Source: Roseovarius autotrophicus
Lineage (GTDB): Bacteria; Pseudomonadota; Alphaproteobacteria; Rhodobacterales; Rhodobacteraceae
Assembly (NCBI RefSeq): GCF_018069895.1
Contig: NZ_JAGQDH010000011.1
Span: 1-64,000 of the forward strand
DNA length: 64,000 bases
Reading direction: 5' to 3'
Position numbers and translations under genes: made by a program. Below the pieces are notes generated by a model. That model saw only the letters and a list, made by a program, of their open reading frames with translations, was not told the DNA's origin and did no database searches. Below, piece by piece: positions 1 to 8,698 of this stretch. The number at the start of each line of letters is the position of its first letter. The first letter of the stretch is position 1.

Positions 1-132
1 CCGATAGCCAGGCGGCACCGAAAAGGCCAACATCTTCTCAACCGTCCCGCGAGAAATGTTGAAATGCTTCGCCGCCGCCCGCGCGCTCATGCCCTCGCCA
101 CACGCCAGACGGACCTTCTTGTAAAGTTCCAC
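1..132 (-). CDS. istA: IS21-family transposase IstA, N-terminal fragment cut by the window edge
   Basis: Forty-four codons are visible from a GTG start at 132, reading VELYKKVRLACGEGMSARAA and continuing through a helix-turn-helix to SVPPGYR at the edge. IstA proteins of IS21 elements typically begin with an ELY-K-VR segment, an HTH of the form S-REAAR-F-I-R-TV-KML, and a SVPPGYR motif, and all three are recognisable here. IstA is the DDE transposase that works with the AAA+ helper IstB; istB would lie off the left edge. The exact start is uncertain because codons upstream remain open (IYT before the GTG). Confidence 0.8.
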   Translation of the reverse strand, partial: MELYKKVRLACGEGMSARAAAKHFNISRGTVEKMLAFSVPPGYR

Positions 133-177
133 GGTATAGATCTCCCCACCCTCCCTGCAGCCGCAAGAAGGGAAAAG

Positions 178-245
178 TGGCAGAATTTTACTCCGCCCGC
201 AGCGAGACTATCCCGCCGCTACCGTGGCCTAATTTTGCACCGCCG
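178..245. repeat. Two terminal repeat units of the IS21 element
   Basis: TGGCAGAATTTTACTCCGCC at 178 and TGGCCTAATTTTGCACCGCC at 225 are direct, imperfect copies 47 bp apart, just inside the inferred IS end. IS21-family elements carry such multiple subterminal repeats as transposase-binding sites. Their position between istA and the truncated transporter supports an element end here. Confidence 0.65.
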
Positions 246-250
246 TTCTC

Positions 251-1408
251 AGTTTCAGGGATGGGCAGTCGAAACAGGGCGTTCTGGTGGAAACCGTCTC
301 GGGGCTGGAAACGATCAAGGCTACGGGTGCAGCGCGGCGAATGCGCGCCCGCTGGGAGGATGCGATCGCCCGCCAGTCCGAACACGGCACACGCGCCCGC
401 GGCGTCACGCAACTGGCGATGAACGCCACCAGCTTTACCCAACAATCCGCGCAGGTGATGATCGTGTTCTACGGCGTGTTCCTGATCACGGCGGGCGAGG
501 TGAGCATGGGCGCGCTCATTGCCAGCGTGATCCTGACCGGGCGCGCGCTGGCACCGCTGGCCCAGCTTGCGCAGACGCTGACCCGGCTCAATCAGGCGCG
601 CAATTCCTATCGCAGCCTTGATGCGCTGATGCGCGCCGACAGCGAGCGCCCGCAGGGCCGCCACTGGCTGAGCCGTCCGCGCCTCGACGGCCGGATCCGT
701 TTCGACAACGTTCATTTCACCTATCCAGACCAGCCGGTTGCCGCACTCAAGGGCGTGAGTTTCACCATCGAGCCCGGCGAGAAAGTCGCGATCCTCGGGC
801 GGATCGGATCGGGCAAGAGCACGGTGGCGCGGCTTCTGCTGGGGCTTTACGCGCCCGATCAGGGTGCGGTGCTGATGGATGACACCGATATCCGACAGAT
901 CGATCCTGGTGACCTGCGGCGCAATATCGGTTCTGTCTTGCAGGATGTATGGCTGTTTTCGGGCACCGTGCGCGAGAACATCGCCATTGGCGCACGCCGC
1001 CCGCGTGATTCCGACATCCTCGAGGCCGCCCGCATAGCCGGGGTCGAGGCGTTCATCGCCCGCCACCCCTCGGGCTATGACCTGATGCTGGCGGAACGGG
1101 GCGAGGGGCTTTCGGGCGGGCAGAAACAGGCAATTTCGCTGGCGCGCGCACTGGTCGGACGCCCCCCGGTGCTGCTGCTTGATGAGCCGACAAGCGCGAT
1201 GGACGTGCAGAACGAACGCGCGGTGATCGCCCGCCTCAGGGACGAGGCACGCGACCGGACGCTGATCGTGGTGACCCATCGCACCAGCCTGCTGGATCTG
1301 GTGGACCGGGTGATCGTGATCGAGGACGGGCGCGTTGGCGCCGATGGCGACAAGTCGATCCTGGCGCGCGCCGCGCGTCAGGCGGCGGGGGGCAAGGATG
1401 GCGCGTAA
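251..1408 (+). pseudogene. Type I secretion ABC transporter (LapB/PrtD type), 5' end removed by the IS
   Basis: About 385 residues of a type I secretion permease/ATPase remain; intact family members are roughly 550-750 residues. The reading frame is already transporter-like at 269 (SKQGVLVETVSGLETIKA, the conserved segment of the membrane domain), so the gene enters from inside the IS and no native start exists. Visible are the last membrane segments (VMIVFYGVFLITAGEVSMGA), then an ATPase domain with Walker A GRIGSGKST near 797-823, the ABC signature LSGGQKQ, Walker B VLLLDEPTSAMD and the H-loop VVTHR. It overlaps the HlyD-type adaptor gene by 11 bp, so the two formed an operon exporting an RTX-like or adhesin substrate. 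GTG at 287 could start a translated fragment, but that would lack most of the membrane domain. Confidence 0.8.
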
Positions 1409-2708
1409 CCACGATCTCGACCAGCTTGCCCGCGAGATGCGCGGGCGCTCGCCGCTGCGCGGATCGCTTCTGCTATTCACCATACTCGCCTTTCTGGCGA
1501 CCGCCGTCATCTGGGCCGCGCGCACCGAGATCGACGATGTGACCCGCGCCGACGGGCGCATCGTGCCCTCGGCCTCGGTGCAGGTGATCGAGGCGGCGGA
1601 ACCGGGCGTACTTCAGGCGCTGCATGTCCGCGAGGGTCAGGTGGTCGACAAGGGCGATCTGCTGATGGAACTGGATGGCACGATCCTGGACAGCCAGCTG
1701 GACCAGGAACAGCAGCGCGCCTACGGGTTGATGGCCAGGATCGCGCGGTTGCAGGCCGAGATCGACGGCATCGATCTGACCTTCAACCCCGATCTGGTAA
1801 GACGCGCGGGGGATGTAGTGACCTCGGAAACGGCGCTTTTTCGCGGTCGGCAGGCCGAATTGCAGTCCGAGATCGACATTCTCGAACGCCAGCGCCTGCA
1901 ACGGCGGCAGGAATACCAGGAGGGCCTGGTGGACCGGTTGACCGCGCTGGAAACGCTGGCCGTTCTTGGCGAGGAACGCGAGATGATGGAGCCGCTGGTC
2001 AAGCGCGGGATGGAGCCTGCGACCACGCTTCTGTCGCTGCGCCGGTCCGAGGCGGAATGGCGCGGCCGGGAAGTGCGGGCCGGGGCCGCGCTTGACCGGC
2101 TGCAATCCGCGCTCGACGAAATCGACGACCGCATCGCCGCGCAGCAGAGCCGCTTTCGCAGCGCGGCGCTCACCGATCTGGCCACGGCGACGGCAGAGCT
2201 CGCGGCGCTGAAGCCCGCGCTGCCCGCGCTGCAAAGCCGCGCCGCGCGCGCGCGTATCACAGCGCCGGTGCGCGGAATCGTGAACCGCATTCACCGCTCG
2301 ACCCTTGGCGCGCTGGCGCGTCCGGGCGAGGACTTGATCGAGATCGTGCCACTCGACGACACGCTTCTGGTCGAGGCCTATGTGCGCCCAGATGACATCG
2401 CCTTTCTCTATCCCGGCCAGCCGGCGAAGGTGACGATCACGGCCTATGACGCGGCGCGCTATGGCAGCCTCTCGGGCGAGATCCTGCGCATCGGCGCCGA
2501 CACGATCACCCGCTCGGAGCGCAGCGAGGAAGAGGTGTTCGTCGTCGAGATCCGCACCACCGACACCATCCTCGACGCTGACGGAGTCGAGGTCGAAATC
2601 ATGCCCGGCATGGTGGCGCAGGCCGATATCCTTGCCGGGCGCAAGACCGTGCTCGACTATATCCTCAAGCCGGTCGTGCGCGTCAAGGATCGCGCGCTGC
2701 GGGACTGA
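1398..2708 (+). CDS. HlyD-family periplasmic adaptor of a type I secretion system
   Basis: 436 residues. A short cytoplasmic N-terminus is followed by one membrane anchor (about residues 22-42), a lipoyl-like half-motif (IEAAEPGVLQALHVREGQVV), long heptad-rich alpha-hairpins (LDQEQQ..., LERQRLQRRQEYQ) and a beta-barrel ending VKITAYDAARYG-like with the HlyD C-terminal signature (EVEIMPGMVAQADI). It would join the inner-membrane ABC transporter to a TolC-type channel. The ATG at 1398 is chosen because it has GGGGGGCAAGG upstream and overlaps the ABC gene's stop, as is usual; earlier in-frame ATGs lie deep inside the ABC gene. With its ABC partner broken, this adaptor is probably idle unless it can pair with another transporter. 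Confidence 0.88.
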   Translation: MARNHDLDQLAREMRGRSPLRGSLLLFTILAFLATAVIWAARTEIDDVTRADGRIVPSASVQVIEAAEPGVLQALHVREGQVVDKGDLLMELDGTILDSQLDQEQQRAYGLMARIARLQAEIDGIDLTFNPDLVRRAGDVVTSETALFRGRQAELQSEIDILERQRLQRRQEYQEGLVDRLTALETLAVLGEEREMMEPLVKRGMEPATTLLSLRRSEAEWRGREVRAGAALDRLQSALDEIDDRIAAQQSRFRSAALTDLATATAELAALKPALPALQSRAARARITAPVRGIVNRIHRSTLGALARPGEDLIEIVPLDDTLLVEAYVRPDDIAFLYPGQPAKVTITAYDAARYGSLSGEILRIGADTITRSERSEEEVFVVEIRTTDTILDADGVEVEIMPGMVAQADILAGRKTVLDYILKPVVRVKDRALRD

Positions 2709-2721
2709 ACCGGGCGCGCCC

Positions 2722-4350
2722 TCAGCCCGGATCACCAAGCCGCGCCAGCACCACGTCCGTGTCGATCCCTGCAATCGCGCCCGCGACACGCCCGCGTGGC
2801 TCGCTCAGCCGCGTGGCAACATAGGCCCCCGCCACCGCCCCCGGCGCGTGGCGCATCAGCACCGACGCGGTCAGCAGCGTGGCAAGGCTCTCGGCATGGA
2901 ACCGCGCCTGCCCCTCCTCGGGCAGTTTCGGAAACGCCTGCATATGCGCCTGCATCGCAGCGTCAAAGCGCCGGTCCTGCCCCGCCACGGTCGCCAGTTC
3001 GGCAGCCAGCACCTCGCCCGCCAGCGGCTCGCGGCGCAGCGTGCGCAGGATGTCGAGGCAGATCACATTGCCCGAGCCTTCCCAGATCGAATTGAGCGGG
3101 GCCTCTCTGTAGAGCATCGGCAGGGGCGTATCCTCGACATAACCCATGCCGCCCAGGCACTCCATCGCCTCGTAGACCAGACCGGGGCAGAGCTTGTTGC
3201 CGAGAAACTTGGCCAGTGCCACGCCGAGCCGGGCAAAGGCGCGCGCCGCCTCTCCCTGCCCGTCGAAGGCGCGCGCCACATGCAGGCCAAGCGCCAGCGT
3301 GCCCTCCCAGTCGAGCGCCAGATCGGCCAGAACGGCGCGCATCAGCGGCTGGTCGATGAGGCGTTTCTGAAACGCGCAGCGGTGGCGCGCCCAGTGATGT
3401 GCCTCTGAGAGCGCCGCGCGCATCAGCCCCGCCGGGGCCATGGCGGTATCGAGCCGCGTGTGGTGCACCATCTCGAGGATGGTGCGCACGCCATCGCCCT
3501 CCTCGCCCAGCCGATATGCGATGGCCCCGTGATACTCGATCTCGGCCGAGGCGTTGGCAAGATTGCCCAGTTTCTCCTTGAGCCGCTGAATATGGATGGT
3601 ATTGCGCCCCCCCTCGAGCCAGCGAGGAACGAGAAAACAGGTGAGCCCCCCCTTGGCCTGTGCCAATGTGAGAAACCCGTCGGACATGGGCGCGGAGCAG
3701 AACCATTTATGCCCCGTGAGGCGGTAGTGGTCGCCGACAGCCTCGGCGCGGGTGGTGTTGGCGCGAATGTCCGAACCGCCCTGTTTCTCGGTCATCGCCA
3801 TGCCCATGGTCGCCCCGCCCTTGCGCGCAAGCGGTCGTGTCGCGGGATCATAAAGCCGCGCGGTCAGCTTGGGCACCCATTCGGCAAGCAGCGCCTTGTC
3901 GGCCCTGAGCGCGGGCACCGCGGCATAGGTCATGGTCAACGGACAGCACACACCCGGCTCCACCTGGCTCATGAGATAGACCATGGCGGCATGGGTGGCG
4001 TGGCCGCCCGCAGCCCCCTCCCACGGGAGCGCGGCATAGCCCGCGCTCAGCCCAGCCTGCATCAGCCGGTGATAGGCCGGGTGAAAGCGGACCTCGTCAA
4101 GCCTGCGCCCGCCCGCGTCAAAGAGGACGGGTTCCGGCGGATGGCGGTTTGCGTCGCGCCCCAGGGCGCGCATTTCGGCGGTGCCGATCGTCGCCCCGAA
4201 ATCCATGAGCCGCCCGACATCCGCCCCCGCCGCCGCGCCGTGATCGCAGAGCGCCGGATCATCGGCCCAGAGGTCGAGATCGCCCCGCTGTCCAGGCTGA
4301 TTGATCACCTCATGGGTGCTCAGGCGATCATGGGCGGGACTATCGGTCAT
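2722..4350 (-). CDS. AidB-type acyl-CoA dehydrogenase
   Basis: 542 residues, the length expected of AidB-like acyl-CoA dehydrogenases, which are longer than ordinary ACADs (about 380). Typical segments are GMAMTEKQGGSDIRANTTRA (FAD and substrate contact), GHKWFCSAPMSDGFLTLAQ, RLKEKLGNLANASAEIEY and YEAMECLGGMGYVEDTPLP followed by NSIWEGSGNVICLDILR. AidB in E. coli is linked to the adaptive response to alkylating agents and binds DNA, but other members act on isovaleryl-type substrates, so the substrate here is open. The ATG at 4350 is preceded by AAAGGAG; in-frame codons further upstream have no such site. It is transcribed away from ftsB and stands alone. Confidence 0.85.
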   Translation of the reverse strand: MTDSPAHDRLSTHEVINQPGQRGDLDLWADDPALCDHGAAAGADVGRLMDFGATIGTAEMRALGRDANRHPPEPVLFDAGGRRLDEVRFHPAYHRLMQAGLSAGYAALPWEGAAGGHATHAAMVYLMSQVEPGVCCPLTMTYAAVPALRADKALLAEWVPKLTARLYDPATRPLARKGGATMGMAMTEKQGGSDIRANTTRAEAVGDHYRLTGHKWFCSAPMSDGFLTLAQAKGGLTCFLVPRWLEGGRNTIHIQRLKEKLGNLANASAEIEYHGAIAYRLGEEGDGVRTILEMVHHTRLDTAMAPAGLMRAALSEAHHWARHRCAFQKRLIDQPLMRAVLADLALDWEGTLALGLHVARAFDGQGEAARAFARLGVALAKFLGNKLCPGLVYEAMECLGGMGYVEDTPLPMLYREAPLNSIWEGSGNVICLDILRTLRREPLAGEVLAAELATVAGQDRRFDAAMQAHMQAFPKLPEEGQARFHAESLATLLTASVLMRHAPGAVAGAYVATRLSEPRGRVAGAIAGIDTDVVLARLGDPG

Positions 4351-4409
4351 CGCGGCACTCCTTTCATCCGGAATGCTAAGCTGCGGGCGCGCAGGGCGAA
4401 AGAGGGATT

Positions 4410-4429
4410 CACAAGCCACCACGCTTGTG
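4410..4429. promoter_or_regulatory. Inverted repeat in the aidB-like/ftsB divergent intergenic region
   Basis: CACAAGC-N6-GCTTGTG is a perfect 7-bp inverted repeat, 60 bp upstream of the acyl-CoA dehydrogenase start. Its dimensions (20 bp, one turn between half-site centres) suit a dimeric regulator. No regulator is recognisable from the motif. Confidence 0.35.
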
Positions 4430-4481
4430 TCATGCTGTGGCAAAGCGCCCCAAGAGACGCAAACCGAGGCACGAAAGCAGC

Positions 4482-4778
4482 ATGACCGCACGAAACACAG
4501 TCTGGGGGAGCCTTGCCGTGCTCTCCGTCGCCTTTTTTCTGGGGGCCTATTTCACCTTTGCCGCAGTGCAGGGGGACCATGGCCTATTCCGCCGCGCCGA
4601 GATCAAGGCACAAAGCGCCGAGTTGCGGATACAGCTCGCACGGCTTGAGACCGAGGTGGCGCGGATGGAAATCCTGACCCGGCGGCTCTCGGACGGGTTT
4701 CTCGATCTCGATCTGCTCGATGAGCAGGCCCGCGACGTGCTCGGCCTGTTGCGCGCGGACGAAATCGTGATCCGCTGA
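4482..4778 (+). CDS. ftsB: Septum formation initiator FtsB/DivIC
   Basis: 98 residues: a short cytoplasmic tail, one membrane segment (about 9-29, LAVLSVAFFLGAYFTFAA), then a periplasmic coiled coil (IKAQSAELRIQLARLETEVARMEILTRRL) and a C-terminal LLDEQARDVLGLLRADEIVI segment typical of alphaproteobacterial FtsB. It forms the FtsQLB complex that activates septal peptidoglycan synthesis with the ftsL product encoded further right. Placement just upstream of pdhA is the usual alphaproteobacterial arrangement. The ATG at 4482 gives the normal family length; the open frame upstream lacks family features. Confidence 0.88.
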   Translation: MTARNTVWGSLAVLSVAFFLGAYFTFAAVQGDHGLFRRAEIKAQSAELRIQLARLETEVARMEILTRRLSDGFLDLDLLDEQARDVLGLLRADEIVIR

Positions 4779-4836
4779 CACGGGAAACGACGCCACGGAA
4801 AATTCCTTCTCGCAACCGCACCGCGATTGGTGTAAG

Positions 4837-4860
4837 AAATGGTTTAGCGTTAAACCATTT
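4837..4860. promoter_or_regulatory. 24-bp near-perfect palindrome, LacI-type operator candidate before pdhA
   Basis: The 24 bases from 4837 read AAATGGTTTAGC followed by GTTAAACCATTT: a dyad with a single mismatched pair and a central CG, the hallmark of LacI-family operators. It ends 24 bp before the pdhA start, where a bound protein would block transcription or initiation. The core TTTAGCGTTAAA matches sites before maeB, gap1 and gap2 in this window. CceR/PckR, a LacI-family regulator of central carbon flow in alphaproteobacteria, is the natural candidate; that assignment is inference. Confidence 0.75.
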
Positions 4861-4884
4861 CCGCCACCAAGGAGGAGCACCCGC

Positions 4885-5895
4885 ATGGCCCCCCGGAAAA
4901 GCGCCGCAAAACCAAATGTTTCCGCCGAAGACCTTAAAAAGTATTACCGCGACATGTTGCTCATCCGCCGATTCGAGGAGAAGGCGGGGCAGCTTTATGG
5001 CATGGGGCTGATTGGCGGCTTCTGCCATCTCTATATCGGGCAGGAGGCCGTTGTCGTCGGACTCGAGGCCGCCGCCGAAGAGGGCGACCGCCGCATCACC
5101 ACCTACCGAGACCACGGCCATATGCTCGCTTGCGGGATGGATCCCAATGGCGTCATGGCCGAACTCACGGGCCGCGAGGGTGGCTATAGCCGTGGCAAGG
5201 GCGGGTCGATGCACATGTTCTCGACCGAAAAGCGGTTCTATGGCGGTCATGGCATCGTCGGCGCCAATGTGCCGCTTGGCGCGGGGCTTGCCTTCGCCGA
5301 CAAATACCTTGGCAATGACCGCGTGACCTTCACCTATTTCGGCGATGGCGCGGCCAATCAGGGACAGGTCTATGAGACCTTCAACATGGCCGCCCTCTGG
5401 GCGCTGCCGGTGATCTTCGTGATCGAGAACAACCAGTATGCGATGGGAACCTCGCAGAAACGCTCTACTTCGACGCCCGATATCTACACCCGCGGCGAGG
5501 CGTTCGGCATCCCCGGCGAGGCGGTGGACGGCATGGACGTGCTCGCCGTCAAGGCGGCTGGCGAAAAGGCGGTCGCGCACTGCCGCGCGGGCAAGGGCCC
5601 GTATATCCTTGAAATCAAGACCTACCGCTATCGCGGCCACTCCATGTCCGACCCCGCGAAGTACCGCACCCGCGAGGAGGTCCAGAAGATGCGCGACGAG
5701 AAGGACGCCATCGAGCATGTGCGCGACCTTCTGCTGTCGGGCAGTCATGCGTCGGAGGACGATCTCAAGGCCATCGACAAGGACATCAAGGACATCGTCA
5801 ACAAGTCCGCTGAATTCGCCAAGGAAAGCCCCGAGCCTGCGGTCGAAGAGCTATGGACCGATATCATCGCTGACGCCGCACCGCAGAACGCCTGA
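4885..5895 (+). CDS. pdhA: Pyruvate dehydrogenase E1 component, alpha subunit
   Basis: 336 residues, full length. It catalyses the thiamine-diphosphate-dependent decarboxylation of pyruvate together with PdhB. The TPP/Mg motif starts GDGAANQG at residue 153 and ends with NN at 182-183; the phosphorylation-loop-like segment YRYRGHSMSDP and GKGGSMHMF are intact. A strong AAGGAGGAG precedes the ATG. It is the first gene of pdhA-pdhB-pdhC (gaps of 15 and 13 bp) and lies directly downstream of the 24-bp operator-like palindrome. No E3 (lpd) follows within the window. Confidence 0.97.
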   Translation: MAPRKSAAKPNVSAEDLKKYYRDMLLIRRFEEKAGQLYGMGLIGGFCHLYIGQEAVVVGLEAAAEEGDRRITTYRDHGHMLACGMDPNGVMAELTGREGGYSRGKGGSMHMFSTEKRFYGGHGIVGANVPLGAGLAFADKYLGNDRVTFTYFGDGAANQGQVYETFNMAALWALPVIFVIENNQYAMGTSQKRSTSTPDIYTRGEAFGIPGEAVDGMDVLAVKAAGEKAVAHCRAGKGPYILEIKTYRYRGHSMSDPAKYRTREEVQKMRDEKDAIEHVRDLLLSGSHASEDDLKAIDKDIKDIVNKSAEFAKESPEPAVEELWTDIIADAAPQNA

Positions 5896-5910
5896 GGAGG
5901 AGAGACGACA

Positions 5911-7287
5911 ATGGCAACCGAAATTCTCATGCCCGCCCTCTCCCCCACGATGGAGGAAGGCACCCTTGCCAAATGGCTGGTGAAGGAGGGCGACAGCGTC
6001 AAGGCGGGTGATATCCTTGCCGAGATCGAGACCGACAAGGCCACGATGGAATTCGAGGCGGTGGATGAAGGCACCGTGGGCAAGATCCTTGTCGCGGAGG
6101 GCAGCGAGGGCGTGAAGGTCAACACGCCCATTGCCGTACTGCTGGAGGAAGGCGAGAGCGCCGACAACGTTGCCAGCACCGCGAGCGCCCCGGCGCCGCA
6201 GGCGACCGAGGACAAGGCAGAGGCCCCGAAATCCGCCCCGGCGCAGGCCAAGGCACCCGAGGCCCCCCAATCCGACACCAGCCCCGACTGGCCCGAGGGC
6301 ACCGAGACCGAGAAGAAGACCGTCCGCGAGGCTCTCAACGCCGCCATGGCCGAGGAAATGCGCCGCGACGACACGGTGTTCATCATGGGCGAGGAGGTGG
6401 CCGAGTATCAGGGCGCCTACAAGATCACCCAGAACCTGCTCGAAGAATTCGGCGCGAAACGCGTGATCGACACGCCCATTACCGAGCATGGCTTTGCCGG
6501 GATCGGCGTAGGCGCGTCCTGGGGCGGTCTGCGCCCCATCGTTGAATTCATGACCTGGAACTTCGCCATGCAGGCGATTGACCAGATCATCAACTCTGCC
6601 GCCAAGACGCTCTACATGTCGGGCGGGCAGATGGGCAGCCCCATCGTCTTTCGCGGCCCCAACGGGGCGGCGGCGCGTGTCGGCGCGCAACACAGCCAGG
6701 ACTACGCCGCCTGGTATGCGCAGGTGCCGGGGCTTCGCGTGGTCCAGCCCTATTCGGCCGCCTGCGCCAAGGGCCTTCTGAAAACCGCCATTCGCGATCC
6801 CAACCCGGTCGTGTTCCTGGAGAATGAAATCCTCTACGGCCGCTCCTTCGAGGTGCCGAAACTCGACGATTTCACCATTCCCTTCGGCAAGGCAAAAATC
6901 TGGCGCGAGGGCACGGATGTGACCATCGTCAGCTTTGGGATCGGCATGACCTATGCGCTCGAGGCCGCCGACAAGCTGGCCGAGGACGGCATCAGTGCCG
7001 AGGTGATCGATCTGCGCACCCTGCGCCCGATGGATACCGACACGGTGATTGCCTCGGTGATGAAAACCAACCGCTGCGTGACCGTCGAAGAGGGCTGGCC
7101 GGTGGCCTCGATCGGCAACCATATCTCGTCCGTGCTGATGCAAAAGGCCTTCGATTATCTCGACGCGCCGGTGATCAACTGCACCGGCAAGGATGTGCCG
7201 ATGCCCTACGCGGCCAATCTGGAAAAGCTGGCGCTGACCTCTACCGCCGAGGTGATCGACGCCGTGCGCCAAGTCACCTATCGCTGA
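5911..7287 (+). CDS. pdhB: Pyruvate dehydrogenase E1 component, beta subunit with N-terminal lipoyl domain
   Basis: 458 residues, about 120 longer than a plain E1-beta because residues 1-80 form a lipoyl domain with the lipoylation lysine at K43 (TDKATMEF). An Ala/Pro-rich linker (about 85-130) leads into a transketolase-like catalytic domain beginning [19 protein letters not shown]. Lipoylated E1-beta is known from alphaproteobacteria such as Sinorhizobium and Zymomonas. The first 80 residues are nearly identical to the E2 lipoyl domain, and the Shine-Dalgarno stretch GGAGAGACGACA is shared with pdhC, showing that the domain was copied or kept homogenised between the two genes. Confidence 0.97.
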   Translation: MATEILMPALSPTMEEGTLAKWLVKEGDSVKAGDILAEIETDKATMEFEAVDEGTVGKILVAEGSEGVKVNTPIAVLLEEGESADNVASTASAPAPQATEDKAEAPKSAPAQAKAPEAPQSDTSPDWPEGTETEKKTVREALNAAMAEEMRRDDTVFIMGEEVAEYQGAYKITQNLLEEFGAKRVIDTPITEHGFAGIGVGASWGGLRPIVEFMTWNFAMQAIDQIINSAAKTLYMSGGQMGSPIVFRGPNGAAARVGAQHSQDYAAWYAQVPGLRVVQPYSAACAKGLLKTAIRDPNPVVFLENEILYGRSFEVPKLDDFTIPFGKAKIWREGTDVTIVSFGIGMTYALEAADKLAEDGISAEVIDLRTLRPMDTDTVIASVMKTNRCVTVEEGWPVASIGNHISSVLMQKAFDYLDAPVINCTGKDVPMPYAANLEKLALTSTAEVIDAVRQVTYR

Positions 7288-7300
7288 GGGAGAGACGACA

Positions 7301-8599
7301 ATGGCAATTGAAATTCTGATGCCCGCCCTCTCGCCCACGATGGAAGAGGGCACACTGGCCAAATGGCTGGTCAAGGAGGGTGATACCGTTGCGGCGGGCG
7401 ACCTCTTGGCCGAGATTGAAACCGACAAGGCCACGATGGAATTCGAGGCGGTGGATGAGGGGGTCGTGGGCAAGATTCTCGTGGCCGCTGGCACCGAAGG
7501 GGTCAAGGTCAACACCCCCATCGCGGTGATGCTGGACGAGGGCGAGAGTGCTGCGGATATTTCCAGCGCCCCGGCCAAGGCCGAGGCCCCGGCGGCCAAG
7601 CAAACTGAGGCCGCACCGCAAGCCGCAAGTGCCGCCAAAACTGCCCCCGCCGCGCCGAAATCGGCTGAGGGTGATCGGGTCTTTGCCTCACCCCTCGCGC
7701 GCCGGATCGCGGCGGAAAAGGGCATTGATCTTGCAGGGATTACCGGCTCTGGCCCGCATGGCCGGATCGTCAAGGCGGATGTGGAAGGGGCCAAAGCCGC
7801 CCCCGCCGCTGCGGATGCTGAGACCCCGGCACCCAAGGCGGCGACCCCGGTCGCCGCTGCCCCCTCTGGCCCGTCGTCGGATGCCGTGGTGGCGATGTAT
7901 CAGGGCCGCGCCTATGAGGAGGTCAAGCTGGACGGAATGCGCAAGACCATCGCCGCGCGCCTGACCGAAGCCAAGCAGACCGTGCCGCATTTCTATCTGC
8001 GCCGCGAAATCCGTCTCGACGCGCTGATGAAATTCCGCGCCGAGTTGAACAAGCAGCTTGAGCCGCGTGGCGTCAAGCTCAGCGTCAACGACTTCATCAT
8101 CAAGGCCTGCGCGCTCGCTCTTCAGGCGGTGCCGGATGCCAATGCCGTCTGGGCCGGTGACAAGGTGCTGCGCCTGAAACCCTCTGACGTGGCGGTGGCC
8201 GTGGCCATCGAGGGCGGACTGTTCACGCCGGTGCTGAAAGATGCCGAGATGAAATCGCTCTCGGCCCTCAGTGCCGAGATGAAGGATCTGGCCAAGCGCG
8301 CCCGCGACCGCAAGCTGGCCCCGCAGGAATATCAGGGCGGCACCTTCGCCATTTCCAACCTTGGCATGTTCGGGATCGAGAATTTCGACGCGGTGATCAA
8401 CCCGCCGCATGGCGCGATCCTCGCCGTTGGTGCGGGGCTGAAAAAGCCGGTGGTGGGCACGGATGGCGAATTGACCGTGGCCACGGTCATGTCGGTGACG
8501 CTGTCGGTGGATCACCGGGTGATCGACGGCGCGCTCGGCGCGGAACTGCTTCGGCAGATCGTCGAAAACCTTGAAAATCCGATGGTGATGCTGGCCTGA
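7301..8599 (+). CDS. pdhC: Dihydrolipoamide acetyltransferase, E2 of pyruvate dehydrogenase
   Basis: 432 residues forming the core of the complex. Order: one lipoyl domain (1-80, lipoyl lysine K43), an Ala/Pro linker (85-125), a peripheral subunit-binding domain (127-162, [20 protein letters not shown] then [13 protein letters not shown]), a second linker, and the acetyltransferase domain with the catalytic motif SVDHRVIDG near 402-410 (His 405). It transfers acetyl from lipoamide to CoA. It is the last gene of the operon and is followed by a GC-rich hairpin facing the convergent cysE. Confidence 0.97.
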   Translation: MAIEILMPALSPTMEEGTLAKWLVKEGDTVAAGDLLAEIETDKATMEFEAVDEGVVGKILVAAGTEGVKVNTPIAVMLDEGESAADISSAPAKAEAPAAKQTEAAPQAASAAKTAPAAPKSAEGDRVFASPLARRIAAEKGIDLAGITGSGPHGRIVKADVEGAKAAPAAADAETPAPKAATPVAAAPSGPSSDAVVAMYQGRAYEEVKLDGMRKTIAARLTEAKQTVPHFYLRREIRLDALMKFRAELNKQLEPRGVKLSVNDFIIKACALALQAVPDANAVWAGDKVLRLKPSDVAVAVAIEGGLFTPVLKDAEMKSLSALSAEMKDLAKRARDRKLAPQEYQGGTFAISNLGMFGIENFDAVINPPHGAILAVGAGLKKPVVGTDGELTVATVMSVTLSVDHRVIDGALGAELLRQIVENLENPMVMLA

Positions 8600-8605
8600 A
8601 CGGGG

Positions 8606-8626
8606 GCCCCGGCCTTTGGTCGGGGC
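8606..8626. terminator. GC-rich hairpin between pdhC and cysE
   Basis: GCCCCGGCC-TTT-GGTCGGGGC can form a nine-pair stem with one G-T pair just after the pdhC stop, between two convergent genes. There is no T run, so it is a weak or factor-assisted terminator at best. Confidence 0.4.
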
Positions 8627-8698
8627 ATACGCCCGCTTTATGGGCGCGACCGGCGCTCTGACGCGTTGTTGCGCCGGCACTGGACGGCCCCGTGCGCG

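Larger units (their letters stand above)
1..250 (-). mobile_element. IS21-family insertion sequence, one end only
   Basis: The window opens inside an insertion sequence that runs off its left edge. Reading on the minus strand gives the first codons of an IstA-like transposase. The roughly 115 bp beyond it are AT-richer and non-coding and contain two imperfect copies of a 21-bp motif (178-198 and 225-245), like the multiple terminal repeats of IS21-family ends. Past about position 250 the plus strand reads as an ABC transporter with no start codon, so the IS end is placed near 250. The target duplication cannot be seen because the other end lies outside. Confidence 0.75.

Noticed and set aside
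188-1561. 457-codon open frame on the minus strand
   Set aside because: It runs antisense to the ABC transporter and its N-terminal residues are Arg/Ala/His-rich noise typical of antisense frames in high-GC DNA; the opposite frame has complete ATPase motifs.
2446-3408. 320-codon open frame on the plus strand
   Set aside because: It spans the ends of two well-supported genes (HlyD-type and acyl-CoA dehydrogenase) and shows no domain; an antisense artefact.
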